Source: Papilionanthe hookeriana x Papilionanthe teres (Eukaryota > Streptophyta > Magnoliopsida > Asparagales > Orchidaceae). Taken from it: DNA of 64,000 nt. The notes below the pieces were generated by a model. It did no database searches. It worked only from the letters and a program-made list of their open reading frames with translations, and was not told the DNA's origin. This document shows positions 56,301 through 64,000 of this stretch, one piece after another (the stretch's first letter is position 1; each line of letters starts with the position of its first letter). The DNA lies in the NCBI GenBank assembly GCA_022702705.1, contig CM040428.1, positions 109,200,022 through 109,264,021 on the forward strand, read 5' to 3'. The translations under genes were made by a program, and so were the position numbers.

Positions 56301-57474
56301 CTCTACTAATGAAAGGGGAGGGAAATTGGGTCGAGTAGTTTTAAAATTTTAGATTTACTTTGAGATGAGTGAAATACTGACTAATCAATTGACTCCTTGT
56401 ATCACAATCACTAAACAATTCAATGATTTAAATTCCATCCTGACCAAATTTTAGTGTAGTTATTTTGACCCTTTTTTATCGAATGAATGGTAAATATATC
56501 ACATTTGAGTGCCAACTAGTCCTACATGCTTTGTTGGATTTAAGCTTTTCATTAGAAAAGATGCCATACTCCTAGATAAAATCCACATGAAGCTCATGCC
56601 ATTCCTTCATTCATGCTGTTCAATAAAAAAAATCTCTCTTGTGAGAATAGACGAGACTGCAAACTTAATTAACCCGTATAAAAGTATACAGTCTTATGTT
56701 GATTTTTTTAATTGTGTAAAATATTCTTTCACGAAGCCTACTATATAGCATAAATACTGCAGATGCAGTCTTAGGTCTTTGTTAACTTACGACCATTTCT
56801 GTATATATCTTTTGGAAAGATTTACATACGTACGACTCAATTCTTATTTATTTACATATCTAACACCTAAAATTCAATTAGTACATATATATGCCATCTG
56901 ATATGCATGAAAATGTGCATCACTTTTTAAAAAGTTAAAATAGTGGTATTTTTTATGTGATATGAAAGATCTTGGTGGTATAAATGGAAAAAATAAAGTT
57001 TGGCAGTTAGACATGTAACTACATAGGAATTTGGTTGTGTATGTAAATGCCCCTATCTCTTAACCCCCGCCTCTCTCTCTCTCTCTCTCTGTGTTTCTCT
57101 CTCTACAGTACTATCGTAAATCTGTACATAGTATGCTACCTTAGCATAATAACTACTAGTCCCTAAACTGTCCCCATGTCATGCCAGGGTTGCAGAGCTT
57201 TACTTGTGGATAAAGACAAAAACCCAAAGGTTCAGCGTCCGCCTCACATTTTTCAAATTTTCAATAGAAAACTTTGCTTTTTCTTTTTATATTTTTTGGC
57301 CCTCCCGTTAAAATTTCGTACTATTTTATGCAGTGGGAACCTTCCAGATTGGAATTAATAAATGATGAAATGGTTGATCGACATTTTTCCAGAGTGGACG
57401 AAGAAGGATGGGAAGACCTGAAACTTCCAGTTAGAAAAGGCTTTGGTAACAAGCTTGTTGGATCAAAGCTCTAA
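41258..57474 (+). CDS. CHY1: 3-hydroxyisobutyryl-CoA hydrolase (CHY1-like, peroxisomal), last seven exons
   Basis: Seven exons (41258-41343, 41640-41761, 54250-54310, 54471-54566, 55110-55211, 57188-57229, 57334-57474) join in frame with GT-AG introns to about 216 codons ending at TAA 57472-57474. The product is the C-terminal half of a plant crotonase-fold hydrolase: EYVGLTGARLNGAEMLACGL, EESLTMLVSSDPFAVCAVID, LDVIEKCFSNKSVEEIISAL, SPLSLKISLRLIREGRLQSV, GCRALLVDKDKNPKWEPSRL and EGWEDLKLPV. The family hydrolyses 3-hydroxyisobutyryl-CoA in valine breakdown. The last three residues, SKL, are the canonical type 1 peroxisome signal, which fits CHY1 rather than the mitochondrial relatives. Full-length family members are about 380 residues, so roughly 165 N-terminal residues, including the PExxIGLFPD region expected to carry the catalytic Glu/Asp, lie in exons not found here. 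All seven exons are free of stops. The symbol is by similarity only. Confidence 0.93.
41640..41761 (+). CDS. CHY1: hydrolase exon
   Basis: Acceptor ttaacag/aga, donor aacag/gtgttt. Encodes RLVALEESLTMLVSSDPF to KETSALN plus two bases of an Arg codon completed across the 12.5-kb intron. Confidence 0.92.
41762..43600. other. 5' part of the 12.5-kb intron
   Basis: No recognised gene. The open frame 42972-43214 is hydrophobic and has no family signature. The whole intron runs from 41762 to 54249 and also holds the nested elements listed below. Confidence 0.5.
44440..45300 (+). pseudogene. Tat gag fragment
   Basis: In shifting frames PPEKFKVSTLEPYKGRSDLA followed by DHIASFESAICLPKF (about 44768-44880), the conserved Tat gag opening. 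Then QGSNETLRSYVTRFQKEMLE and GVSEATLAQGLMSTQFRYFL (45035-45170), the capsid C-terminal part. A proline/glutamine-rich segment (44530-44640) precedes it. Frames are broken near 44885. Confidence 0.8.
45459..46070 (+). pseudogene. Tat gag 3' end and protease remains
   Basis: Around 45545-45600 broken frames give a GHDTKDCRHLRS-like zinc-knuckle end. Further on NPFNDVVAIPTLIILVYTGS continues with LGNILFCAAFEKMSLTTDRL and APVGSLYGFFVRA, which follows the Tat protease DTGSSVDVLF...AFxKMGL pattern. The active-site DTGS reads YTGS, so the catalytic Asp is lost. The open frame 45732-46028 crosses this region in a different frame and is not a gene. Confidence 0.65.
46660..47277 (+). pseudogene. Tat reverse transcriptase, 5' part
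   Basis: FTNLNTTCPKYGYPLLQIDP, SALDTFSGYYQIKMHP (Asp of the palm motif kept), then after frame breaks MSFELKNATATYQCLMN, a YVMM remnant where YVDD is expected, and GKFLGYLLTPKGIKANPEKD. The reading FSDRVKNV at the RTE boundary continues on the far side of the insertion at 50448. Confidence 0.82.
47266..47277. repeat. target-site duplication, left copy (12 bp)
   Basis: gtgaaaaatgtg, repeated at 50448-50459 on the other side of the RTE LINE. Confidence 0.9.
47578..48260 (+). pseudogene. RTE endonuclease domain
   Basis: GIWNIDTLNGK-like start (about 47584), then INILCIQETKWVGEKAKEID (catalytic Glu in QETKW). After breaks come FIGGDLNGYVDRVVEDF (GDxNxH-type motif with Asn and Asp kept) and NTHGGYEL, followed by a broken segment around 48120-48210. 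The domain would nick the target DNA for target-primed reverse transcription. Confidence 0.85.
48734..49900 (+). pseudogene. RTE reverse transcriptase domain
   Basis: WRKSILVPIFKNKVDAQECA, NYRGIKLMCHSLKLWERVIE, QFGFMPGRSTMEVIHLLRGF and LIFIDLEKA (catalytic Asp, then a TAG where Tyr/Phe is usual), DKVPRDVLWRVLEKKGV, VGLHQGSSLSPYLFAFFMD (HQGSxLSP motif) and MCFTDDILVVD (catalytic DD kept; Thr for Ala in FADD). At least four frame breaks. Confidence 0.88.
49990..50425 (+). pseudogene. RTE C-terminal region
   Basis: Nearly base-for-base the same segment as the intact frame at 32135-32548 (ctcatatggtg-type start, gagatgagaatg, gagagagtcgccttagatgg), but with stops at several codons. Confidence 0.85.
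50412..50424 (+). other. 3' terminal hairpin of the RTE LINE
   Basis: cccac-tta-gtggg gives a perfect 5-bp stem 23 bases before the element end. In the copy at 32.5 kb the same place reads cccagttagtggg, which breaks one pair. Confidence 0.7.
50448..50459. repeat. target-site duplication, right copy (12 bp)
   Basis: gtgaaaaatgtg directly after the (TTG)n tail. It reopens the Tat pol reading frame wording KNVLP. Confidence 0.9.
50460..50900 (+). pseudogene. Tat RNase H, first domain
   Basis: KKKKFEWMNECEQAFQNLKQ, LSLYFGVSLGAISSVLVKEE and a damaged tail around QTHPIKVITDHPL (50775-50815). This matches the Ty3/gypsy RNase H following the RT connection. A one-base shift separates it from the left half of the RT. 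Confidence 0.82.
50923..51230 (+). pseudogene. Tat second (archaeal-type) RNase H
   Basis: AWTLHVDGALRQTKAGIGLA (catalytic Asp in HVDGA) and SVVLEFTAKQ, then broken frames with AEHEALLVGLR- and VRSDSKLVVNQ-like wording (51095-51200). A separate second RNase H at this place identifies the Tat lineage. Confidence 0.8.
51480..51725 (+). pseudogene. Tat integrase N-terminal remnant
   Basis: FKLKVAQYVLSGGTLF and SEVEYILPELHSVECRSHSR followed by HRVQRLGFLF parallel the HHCC zinc-finger start of Tat integrase (YVLxEIHEGxCGxHxGGR). The core domain is missing. Confidence 0.6.
51731..52159. other. intron DNA, nothing recognised
   Basis: AT-rich, with no open frame or repeat end that I can support. 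Confidence 0.4.
52160..52690 (+). repeat. Athila-type LTR fragment F
   Basis: It shares with LTR D (62380-62700) and LTR B (8355-8650) the order ttttgatgggtgtaaattgg, tagggtgacagactag, ggttagcc, tagttaatgttcttta, agagggtaaagaata, tgctcctatttgtcaca and aatctcattgcaaggaga. Neither LTR end nor internal sequence is attached, so it is an isolated fragment inside the hydrolase intron. Confidence 0.7.
52904..53190 (+). repeat. 145-bp tandem duplication
   Basis: Two adjacent copies starting at 52905 and 53050: aaaaataacaat, aaatagttccttata, aaataaagaaatagaaaata, aatccctactaaatttgat and gtgaaagct. They differ at scattered positions. Unknown origin. Confidence 0.8.
53191..54249. other. 3' part of the 12.5-kb intron
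   Basis: No gene or repeat recognised. A pyrimidine-rich stretch (54220-54248, ctctttttctctgttttgcag) is the acceptor tract of the next exon. Confidence 0.5.
54250..54310 (+). CDS. CHY1: hydrolase exon
   Basis: Acceptor ttttgcag/a, donor gctctt/gtaagt. One base completes the split Arg codon, then 20 codons LDVIEKCFSNKSVEEIISAL. Confidence 0.93.
54471..54566 (+). CDS. CHY1: hydrolase exon
   Basis: Acceptor cattgcag/gag, donor cgattg/gtatgg. 32 codons EQEAVNNAEWVLAAVQSL to SLKISLRL. Confidence 0.92.
54787..55022. mobile_element. MITE-like element, copy 1 (about 236 bp)
   Basis: Matches 56814-57053 along its length (acatac, actcaattcctatgtattta, gtctaacaccc, tatgcatgaaaa, ttcactttttaaaaa, ttggtggtataaatg, gatgcccc). 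Its two ends are imperfect inverted repeats of about 45 bases: caattcctatgtatttac near the left end against taattccttggtatttat on the reverse of the right end. It lies in a hydrolase intron, 88 bases before the next exon. No coding capacity; superfamily not determined. Confidence 0.7.
55110..55211 (+). CDS. CHY1: hydrolase exon
   Basis: Acceptor cttttag/atc, donor tttgag/gtacct. 34 codons IREGRLQSVGLCLVKDYR to EASKDFFE. Confidence 0.93.
55212..56813. other. intron sequence before the second MITE-like copy
   Basis: Nothing gene-like. A poly-A run (55787-55802) and a purine-rich stretch (56105-56275, aagaagaaaaagaaagatga-like) are the only features. Confidence 0.5.
56814..57053. mobile_element. 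MITE-like element, copy 2 (about 240 bp)
   Basis: Left end ggaaagatttacatacg and reverse of the right end ggggcatttacatacac. The inverted similarity continues through caattct(t)tat, ttacatatctaac and ttacatgtctaac. Same orientation as copy 1. It ends 134 bases before the exon at 57188. A clear target duplication could not be picked. Confidence 0.72.
57188..57229 (+). CDS. CHY1: hydrolase exon
   Basis: Acceptor atgccag/ggt, donor ccaaag/gttcag. 14 codons GCRALLVDKDKNPK. Confidence 0.92.
57334..57474 (+). CDS. CHY1: hydrolase last exon with PTS1
   Basis: Acceptor ttatgcag/tgg. 46 codons WEPSRLELINDEMVDRHF to NKLVGSKL, then TAA. The C-terminal SKL is a type 1 peroxisomal targeting signal. An A/T-rich stretch with aatattaaaagaaaataatg (57627-57647) may hold the polyadenylation signal. 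Confidence 0.93.
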   Translation, partial: WEPSRLELINDEMVDRHFSRVDEEGWEDLKLPVRKGFGNKLVGSKL

Positions 57475-60400
57475 AGAGATTTATAAATCGCTAAGTGGCG
57501 ACATTGAATTCCGTGATTACTGTTAAAATATTTGAGCTGGAATTGGTTTTTTTGCAAGTTTAACTGGACAATAATTCCTCCTTTTTTTTGGTTAAAATTG
57601 TTGTAACTCTTGGTTTTTAAGACATTAATATTAAAAGAAAATAATGAATTTTGTGTTACATGATTTTCAAATATCGGCTTTATGGTTGATAGATGTTGAG
57701 TATGTTGATTTTTGTTTTTTTGTTTTTTTGTTTTTTTTTAATGTGATTATGAATATTTGAGAGCTCATATGGTATACATGTTGGTTTGCTTGCTGTGGAT
57801 CTAAAGAGAAGTGGAAAGTGAGAAATCTCATTCACTTCTAAAGTTGTTTTGTGCATTCTAATTTCAATACCATTCAGTGGTCCCGTACAGGAAACAGATT
57901 GAATTTAAAAGTCTAAACAAAAGCTTATTGAAAGCCTGTTTAATTTTGGAAATATTTTTATTTTGGGAGTGGCTTATTGAATGTCATTGTACGAGCAGAA
58001 ATTTTTTCTACCATCAAGAGTCCTACGCATTTTACTATAGATTTTCGTGTTATAAATCTTTGATGCACTTGAGAATTTGATAATTGATATTTAAAAATAT
58101 ATAGTTTTTTTTTTTTTTTTTTTTTTTTTTTTGTGCATGTAAAAATCACTAGGGTAGAACAAATACCTATAGAATTTATGATGATGTTATCTTTGGACGA
58201 CACCGAACTAGGGCAAGTTGGGTGTGGGAAGGTTAGAAAATGGGTGAGAGGTTGTAGGGCAAGAAACAGAAAGGGTAACAACAAAATTGTGGACAACATT
58301 GTGCTCCACGGTTTGATTGAAACATATGGAGGGTGACATGATGAGTTACCACTGGCGAGGGATTCACATGTTTCTAAGACATGTTGCTTGCAAAAGAAAA
58401 AAAAATTAGATAATAAGTTCAAAATACATAAAACAGACAAAATACTATATATATACATCTTAATATAAAATAACCCTAATTAGAAATAAAGATAGAAAAA
58501 CGATAGAAAAGAAAAGAAATTGAGTTGAGAATCTCTTAAGTCATAGGTTTGCTCCAACTGCGAGAGTTTGTGAATATCACGTCGGTCTCCATGGGTAGAA
58601 AGAGCTTCTACCTCCTTTCTTGAAAATCCAAATTCTCATGGCACGATATTAAAAAAAGCAAAAATATTAGTTTCTTTGTAGATCAATTTTGTAGACAGTA
58701 TCATCAATTCTTTTTTTAAAATCTTGAATGGGTCATAAGCCACAACTTGAGCTTTGAAAATGCGACTACACGAAATCACTCCTTTTGCTGATTTATATCA
58801 TTAGCCTGATTTTGAAACTTAGAATGTGTTTGTTTCAGCTCTAATTATATGAAATCTCAGATCAAAAGCCGTTGTGAAAAATTTGATGATTAAAAGCTGT
58901 TATTCTAGAAACAGTTGTGTTGTTTAAAAATTTTAGTTTTGAAAGTCTTGTATGTGGATAAATGTTTGATACATCTCTACTCATATTATATAGAATTCAT
59001 ATTTTTTTATAGATATATGTAGTTCTCATATTTAACTGTATTATGTTAAACAAACATAAATACAAAACTCAAGGATAAATTATAGAATCAAGATGGAGTT
59101 AAATTTTTTAAATAGCATTTTTCTATATTTATTCTCTTAAATAAATTTGAAAAAAGAATAATTTTCAAAATGGACTAATATTCGAAATAAGAATAATGTC
59201 TATGAATCAATTACTATTCACTCACAACACATTTATCATGATATGCATCCTAACATATAACAGTACATTGAAGCAAATTTAGCTTAATCCTCATGAAATG
59301 ATTTTTTTTTTTGTTTTCTCGCTTGTTTTCATGTCTAAAATGTAAGCATTCATATTTAAATATCAATGGAGAGTGCTCCTTCCGAAGACATACCGCATAA
59401 TCCATATTTATTTACACCTAACAACCAAGCTTTAAAATATGAACGGATTGCAGAACATCCAAGCTTGGGTTACAAAAAACATATTACAGCTTCTACTGAA
59501 TTGCGAATATATATCTAATTTTAGGCCCCAATTAGTTGCTTCAAGTTATAGAGAACTGAAACCAGAATGGAAATTATACTCATATTTTTTTTGGAAAATA
59601 TACCACAAAAATTTGTTTTGAGCCCACACGGTATTAACCTCAGAAGATAAGTTTTTGCATGTTGTAACTAATTCTAATATTTGACTTCTTAGATTCACAT
59701 AGCCAATTTTTTTATTGCGACCTTCAGTTGCTCATAAAGAATGAGAAGTCCTAGCATAATTAGGTTCACTATGTTCATTTTTTAATTGATGATCTTTTAA
59801 TAGATTAATTTAGCTCTTGTTATGTTCTTGCAAACCTTAAAGAGTCCAGGCATGTTCACCAATTGCAACAATGAACATGAGATCAAGCTTCTCCACTAGC
59901 TCAAGTTTGATTCCACCAATCTAATTTTTTTAGCATTTCGCACGACCTAGGATTCATACAATCAAAAGGAAAAGTCATGTGTAATAATTCTATGTATAAA
60001 TGAACTAGAAATACAAATGTCTCAAAATTTATTTCAAATTTAACTTCTTTCACCAATCTATTGACGTATCTATGAAATTTTTAATTGGATCCCAACCAAG
60101 TCTGATAGATTCACTTCCAAGCCAGTTTCATATTTTCTAATCATTTTTTTTAACTGCAATCATTTATTCTCCATTCATACAATCTTCTAGATCTCTCTTG
60201 CAAATATTTTGTAATGTTCTGTCAATATTCTTTACTGAAATGCATTGATAGCATATTTCCTAATTCAATCTCTTTCAGACAATTGTCACAATAAATTATT
60301 TATGTTTCTTTCTCCTATATAGTAGATGATACGTCGTCTCATGTGTTGCCCATTTGTTATCGTATATAATAGGTTGATATATAATTTGAAAAGTTTCAAT

Positions 60401-61252
60401 TACATGATAATAATTAATATTCATCAAAATTTTCAAAAATAAAAAGAAATAATTAAGAAAATTCAAAGTGAAATATAAAATTAAAATATCAACATTATCA
60501 TGATCAGATAATTTTAGCAGTTAGTAGTTGCAGTAAATAAATGTTGCAAATCAAAATCAACAAGATAAATGGGTACGTAGAGAGAGGCTTAGATGTGTAC
60601 TACAAATATTTCACTTGACTTGGTGATTAAAGTAACATAAATATAAGCATTGAAAGTTTAACATATCAAAAAGGATCTGCACTATTAGGGAAAGTTGATG
60701 AAATAATGTAAATATTAAAATTTCAATACACTGATGGTGTGGATACTATAGCAGTAGTGAATTATATGAAGTAGTAGGATGGAACGTACACTGAAGCATG
60801 TAAGGATTTATAGTGATTTGAAATTTTAAGCTATGTTTACTAAGCTCCCATTTGGGAATTTAATTAATCATATTTCCATTATATAGGCAAAAAATTTCCT
60901 TCTTCATTAACTGCCAAATATGACATGATATGCTTGGGCTCACAATTCATCCATAATTATAAATGATCTGATATTCTCAGTCTCGCCCTCTACTTACATA
61001 TATAAATTACCATTTAAACATTGCTTTACATGAAATTGTTCAAATGTTGGTGATAACAATGATAGAATACTAATAGATTTTGATGTATTAAGCTCTAAAA
61101 AACGATGATATAAGCCAACCACTTTGAGTTAAAAATTTCAAGCATTGTTAAATCAAGTCAATGGTAGGAAAAACTAAAACTAAGCTCTCTAAATTAAAAT
61201 TAGCAATGAAGATTTACGTACATAAGAGGAGTTGAATGCAAGCTCTAGGCAA
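57475..61252. other. AT-rich downstream region, no gene recognised
   Basis: Contains the 3' UTR of the hydrolase (to roughly 57.7 kb), a poly-T run (58105-58132), microsatellite-like TTTTTG repeats (57710-57740) and short open frames without signatures (57958-58458 minus, 58133-58336 plus, 59439-59621 plus). I see no tRNA, rRNA or transposon ends. Confidence 0.5.
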
Positions 61253-63125
61253 TGATATACCTAAAATATATAATATTTATCTTTACATTTTTATACTTAT
61301 TTTTGGTGATATTGCACTTTAATGGATGGTATTTTTGTGTTTTTCTTTCAGGTACAATTAAATAAACTAAATATATTAAAAGGAGTGAAAAAAAGTCAAA
61401 TTTGAAGCAAAAATAAAGAACGTATTAAAATGAACTGGGGCGCCTAAGCGCCCAGATCTGCCAACTAAGCGCCAATAGACAGAGAATGCCGCGCCTAAGT
61501 GATAGAAGCCCCACGCTTAAGCGCTGGGTAGTTACTTTGCAATTTCAAGAAAATTTTAGCAAATTTTGTAGAGGTGTTTGAGGCACCTTTTGGTACAAAC
61601 GTGGGTAACTGATCAAGGGCGCCATAAGACATTCAAATTTCACTTTAAAAGATGCATCACTTGGGTAGATTAATTGAATATGGACACATTTTGAAAAGAC
61701 ACCAATGCACCTTTTGAGAAAATATAAAAGAGAAAAATTAAAGGGGGAGAAAAGAGGCTTTTAGAAAGTAGAATTAGTGTAATTAGAGAGAGTTGTTATA
61801 GTAAGAAGTTGTAGGATTCTTACTTAGAGTTTCTTCACACTTATCTCATTTCTAGTGAAAGGGAAGGTGAGTAGAGATTTCTAAGTAAAAATCCATTGTT
61901 TTAAAGAGATTTAAACCCTCTTGGGTTGGGCGACCAGTCCTAGCGAGTTGTATAAGAGAAAGGAAGAGATTCAAAAGAACTTCAAGAGGTTAGGAAGAGG
62001 AACTTGAGATAAGGTTCTATCTTTGTACTTCATTTGGTTTTAATTGAGACTTCTTGTGTTTTTACACAATTTCTACTTTTAAAATTATATGTTGTTGTGT
62101 TTTCTCCATGGATTCTGAGTAGTTTTTTTAATCTTTTTCTTTAAAATGAAAAGTAATTAAGTGTTGTATAGAAGTTGTGGAAGTATTTATCTTTAATGTT
62201 CGAAGAAATTATGTTGATTTAATCCTTACACTTCATTTATTTCTTGATTTGTCAACTTAAGCTGTGAACATTTGTTACGAGAACATGTAAGATCCTTGTA
62301 GGTATTGTCTCAATCAACATTTAGTATAAATCACATGAGATTGTATGGATGAGAAAGTAATTCATATAATTTTGTGCAAATAAATAAGAAAATATACTTT
62401 GATGGGTGTAGAATTAGAGGACTTTAGGGTGACAGACTAAAGCCCCCAAATTGGTTTATTGTTTTAGGTTTTGATGCGAGATGTTAGCCCCCAGGTGGAG
62501 GGAAAGGATAGAAATCTAGAGTGAGAGCTAGTATCTTTCTTACCTAACCAGTCTTCAAAACTATTCAAACTTTAAACTAGCTAATGTTCTTTAAATCCTC
62601 TCTAGTAAGGGTAAATAATATTGTTGCTCTGATTCCGCACAATACATTTTGCATACTTCCACAACAAAACTCTTGTACTTATTACTTATTCATGATAAAG
62701 AAAAAAATATTTTCATCTATACTTCTTTAATCTTATAAAAATCTCGTTATAGTTATTTATTTGTTTACTCTATTTCTTAATTTAAGAAAATACCAAAAAG
62801 AATCACATTTTCAAGTTTTATATTATCTAAAATTGTTTAAGTGTCTTTCCTTAAATAAATGTTGTGATCTAAAACTTTTTTATCTTTTAAATATCCAAAA
62901 CATTTCCCTGTGAGATCGATATTTCGGGGCTTAATCAGAAAGTCCTAAATTATTTGATAACAATATGTATACTTACTTAGTATCCCTAAATTTAAATGTA
63001 ACTGTTGAATTCTTATTTACATTGGAATCCAGTTCTTGTTGTCGTTGTAAAGAAGGAAATTTTATTTCATAAATATAATTATAATCTTATTACCACAAGT
63101 ATAAATATACCAGTATTCGTCTGGT
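61253..63125 (+). repeat. Athila LTR of element D (about 1.87 kb)
   Basis: It starts TGATATACCTAAAATATATA. A TATA-like aaatataaaag lies at about 61723, followed by A/G-rich transcribed-type sequence. The gggtgacagactaaagcc motif is at 62430. The exact 3' end is not certain (between 63110 and 63130). Confidence 0.82.
61438..61453. other. GC-rich hairpin in LTR D
   Basis: gggcgc-ctaa-gcgccc, the counterpart of the hairpin in LTR E at 6885, with the outermost pair changed from T-A to G-C. Confidence 0.7.
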
Positions 63126-63139
63126 AGGGATCAAGTTTT

Positions 63140-63156
63140 TGGCATCGTTGCCGGGG
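63140..63156 (+). other. primer-binding site of element D (tRNA-Asp type)
   Basis: tggcatcgttgccgggg, two adjacent transitions away from the intact site in element B. Confidence 0.87.
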
Positions 63157-63289
63157 ATTTGAACTTTCTTTGGATTTTAAAAAGAATTTAAAAAAAAAAA
63201 CAAAATTTCTATTTTTAGAAAGCGTTACTTAAAATTTATCTATTTATGTGTGTATTATTTTAATTTTCATTATTATGTTGTAATAGTTT

Positions 63290-64000
63290 ATGCGTAGTTC
63301 AGGTTTTGAAGGACTTATACCCTAAAATTCTGAATTAGAACGAACAGTTAGAAAAATTTTAAAAATTAAAAATACAGAAAAATTTTAAAAATTTCAAGAA
63401 ATGGCAAATCAAAATAATCAAAATGCCAAAATTCATAATGAATTAAGAGCTTTAAGAGATTATTCTAAGATTCAAAATTCTACTTTAGCTTCTAAATCAT
63501 TTGAACTTAAACCTTATCCAAATAGTATCAAATAATCAGTTTGGGGATCACCAACTGAAGATCCAAAATTGTGTGCTACATTTAAATATGATAGTGTTTT
63601 TTTATGATGCTATTAGACTTAGGCTTTTCCCATTCTCACTTAGGGATAAGGCTAAGATATGGTTGAATTCATTAGCACCTGGATTTATCAGAACATGGGG
63701 TGATTTAGCTAAGAAATTCGTTGCTAAATATTTTCCACCATCAAAGATTACGAAGCTTAAAAATAATATTACGTCTTTTTTGTCAGTTTGAAGGGGAATC
63801 TATTTATGAAGCTTGAGAACGATTTAAAGAATTCTTAAGAAAGTGTCCACACCATGCTGTGCCAGATTGGTTAATTATTCAAACTTTTTATAATGGATTT
63901 GTTGGATCTCTTAGATCTATTATTGATGATGCTGCTGGTGGTTCATTGATGTCGAAACCGTTTCATGAAGCTTATGCTTTAATTGAAGAAATGACTACTA
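63290..64000 (+). pseudogene. Athila gag of element D, frameshifted and incomplete
   Basis: Opens MRSSGFEGLIP then a TAA where A and B have Tyr. Further on NSELERTVRKI, MANQNNQNAKIHNELRALRD, AIRLRLFPFSLRDKAKIWLN, WGDLAKKFVAKYFPPSKITK, KCPHHAVPDWLIIQTFYNGF and VGSLRSIIDDAAGGSLMSKP. These align with gag of A at 4670-3731. At least four breaks. The window ends inside it. Confidence 0.9.

Larger units (their letters stand above)
61253..64000 (+). mobile_element. Athila-lineage retrotransposon D, 5' end, cut by window edge
   Basis: LTR (61253-about 63125), primer site (63140-63156), leader and gag (from 63290) in the usual order. It matches LTR fragment E at the start and elements A and B in leader and gag. 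gag has stops and shifts, so this copy is also decayed. pol would lie beyond the window. Confidence 0.9.

Noticed and set aside
57958..58458. 166-codon minus-strand open frame downstream of the hydrolase
   Set aside because: It contains a poly-Lys run from the poly-T tract and no recognisable domain; composition explains it.

Overview
The window looks like nuclear DNA of a flowering plant, probably a eudicot. The evidence is one spliced peroxisomal-type gene with GT-AG introns, Athila- and Tat-lineage Ty3/gypsy elements primed by tRNA-Asp, plant RTE and L1 LINEs, and AT-rich spacers. I cannot name the species. Most of the 64 kb is layered transposon debris, and only one host gene is recognisable.

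Layout. 1-6484: minus-strand Athila element (A) running off the left edge, with an LTR, a primer site, a decayed gag-pol and a partial duplication of its reverse transcriptase. 6700-7340: 5' fragment of another Athila-type LTR (E). 7341-9315: plus-strand Athila element (B) with LTR, near-perfect primer site and the first codons of gag, cut off by the next repeat. 9316-31437: a 22-kb block of non-coding long repeats. It holds three copies of a ~1.35-kb block (R), two direct copies of a ~5.5-kb block (L) at a period of about 7.1-7.3 kb, and a third L copy in inverted orientation with its axis near 26.2 kb. 31.9-33.0 kb: a tandem duplication, one copy carrying an RTE insertion. 33.5-37.8 kb: minus-strand L1-type LINE between TA/TG microsatellites. 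38.25-39.2 kb: two old RTE fragments.

41258-57474: the last seven exons of a plant CHY1-like 3-hydroxyisobutyryl-CoA hydrolase, ending in the peroxisomal signal SKL. The 5' exons, including the one with the expected catalytic Glu/Asp region, were not found in the window. A 12.5-kb intron (41762-54249) holds a decayed Tat-lineage element, which itself carries a complete-length RTE LINE (47278-50447) bounded by a 12-bp target duplication. Two later introns each carry one copy of a ~240-bp MITE-like element.

57.5-61.25 kb: AT-rich downstream DNA without a recognisable gene. 61253-64000: the 5' end of another plus-strand Athila element (D), with LTR, primer site and a frameshifted gag cut by the window edge.

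The most distinctive material is the non-coding R/L repeat family with its large inverted pair, and several insertion histories that can be read directly from the sequence: nested RTE, filled versus empty site, and the RT duplication.
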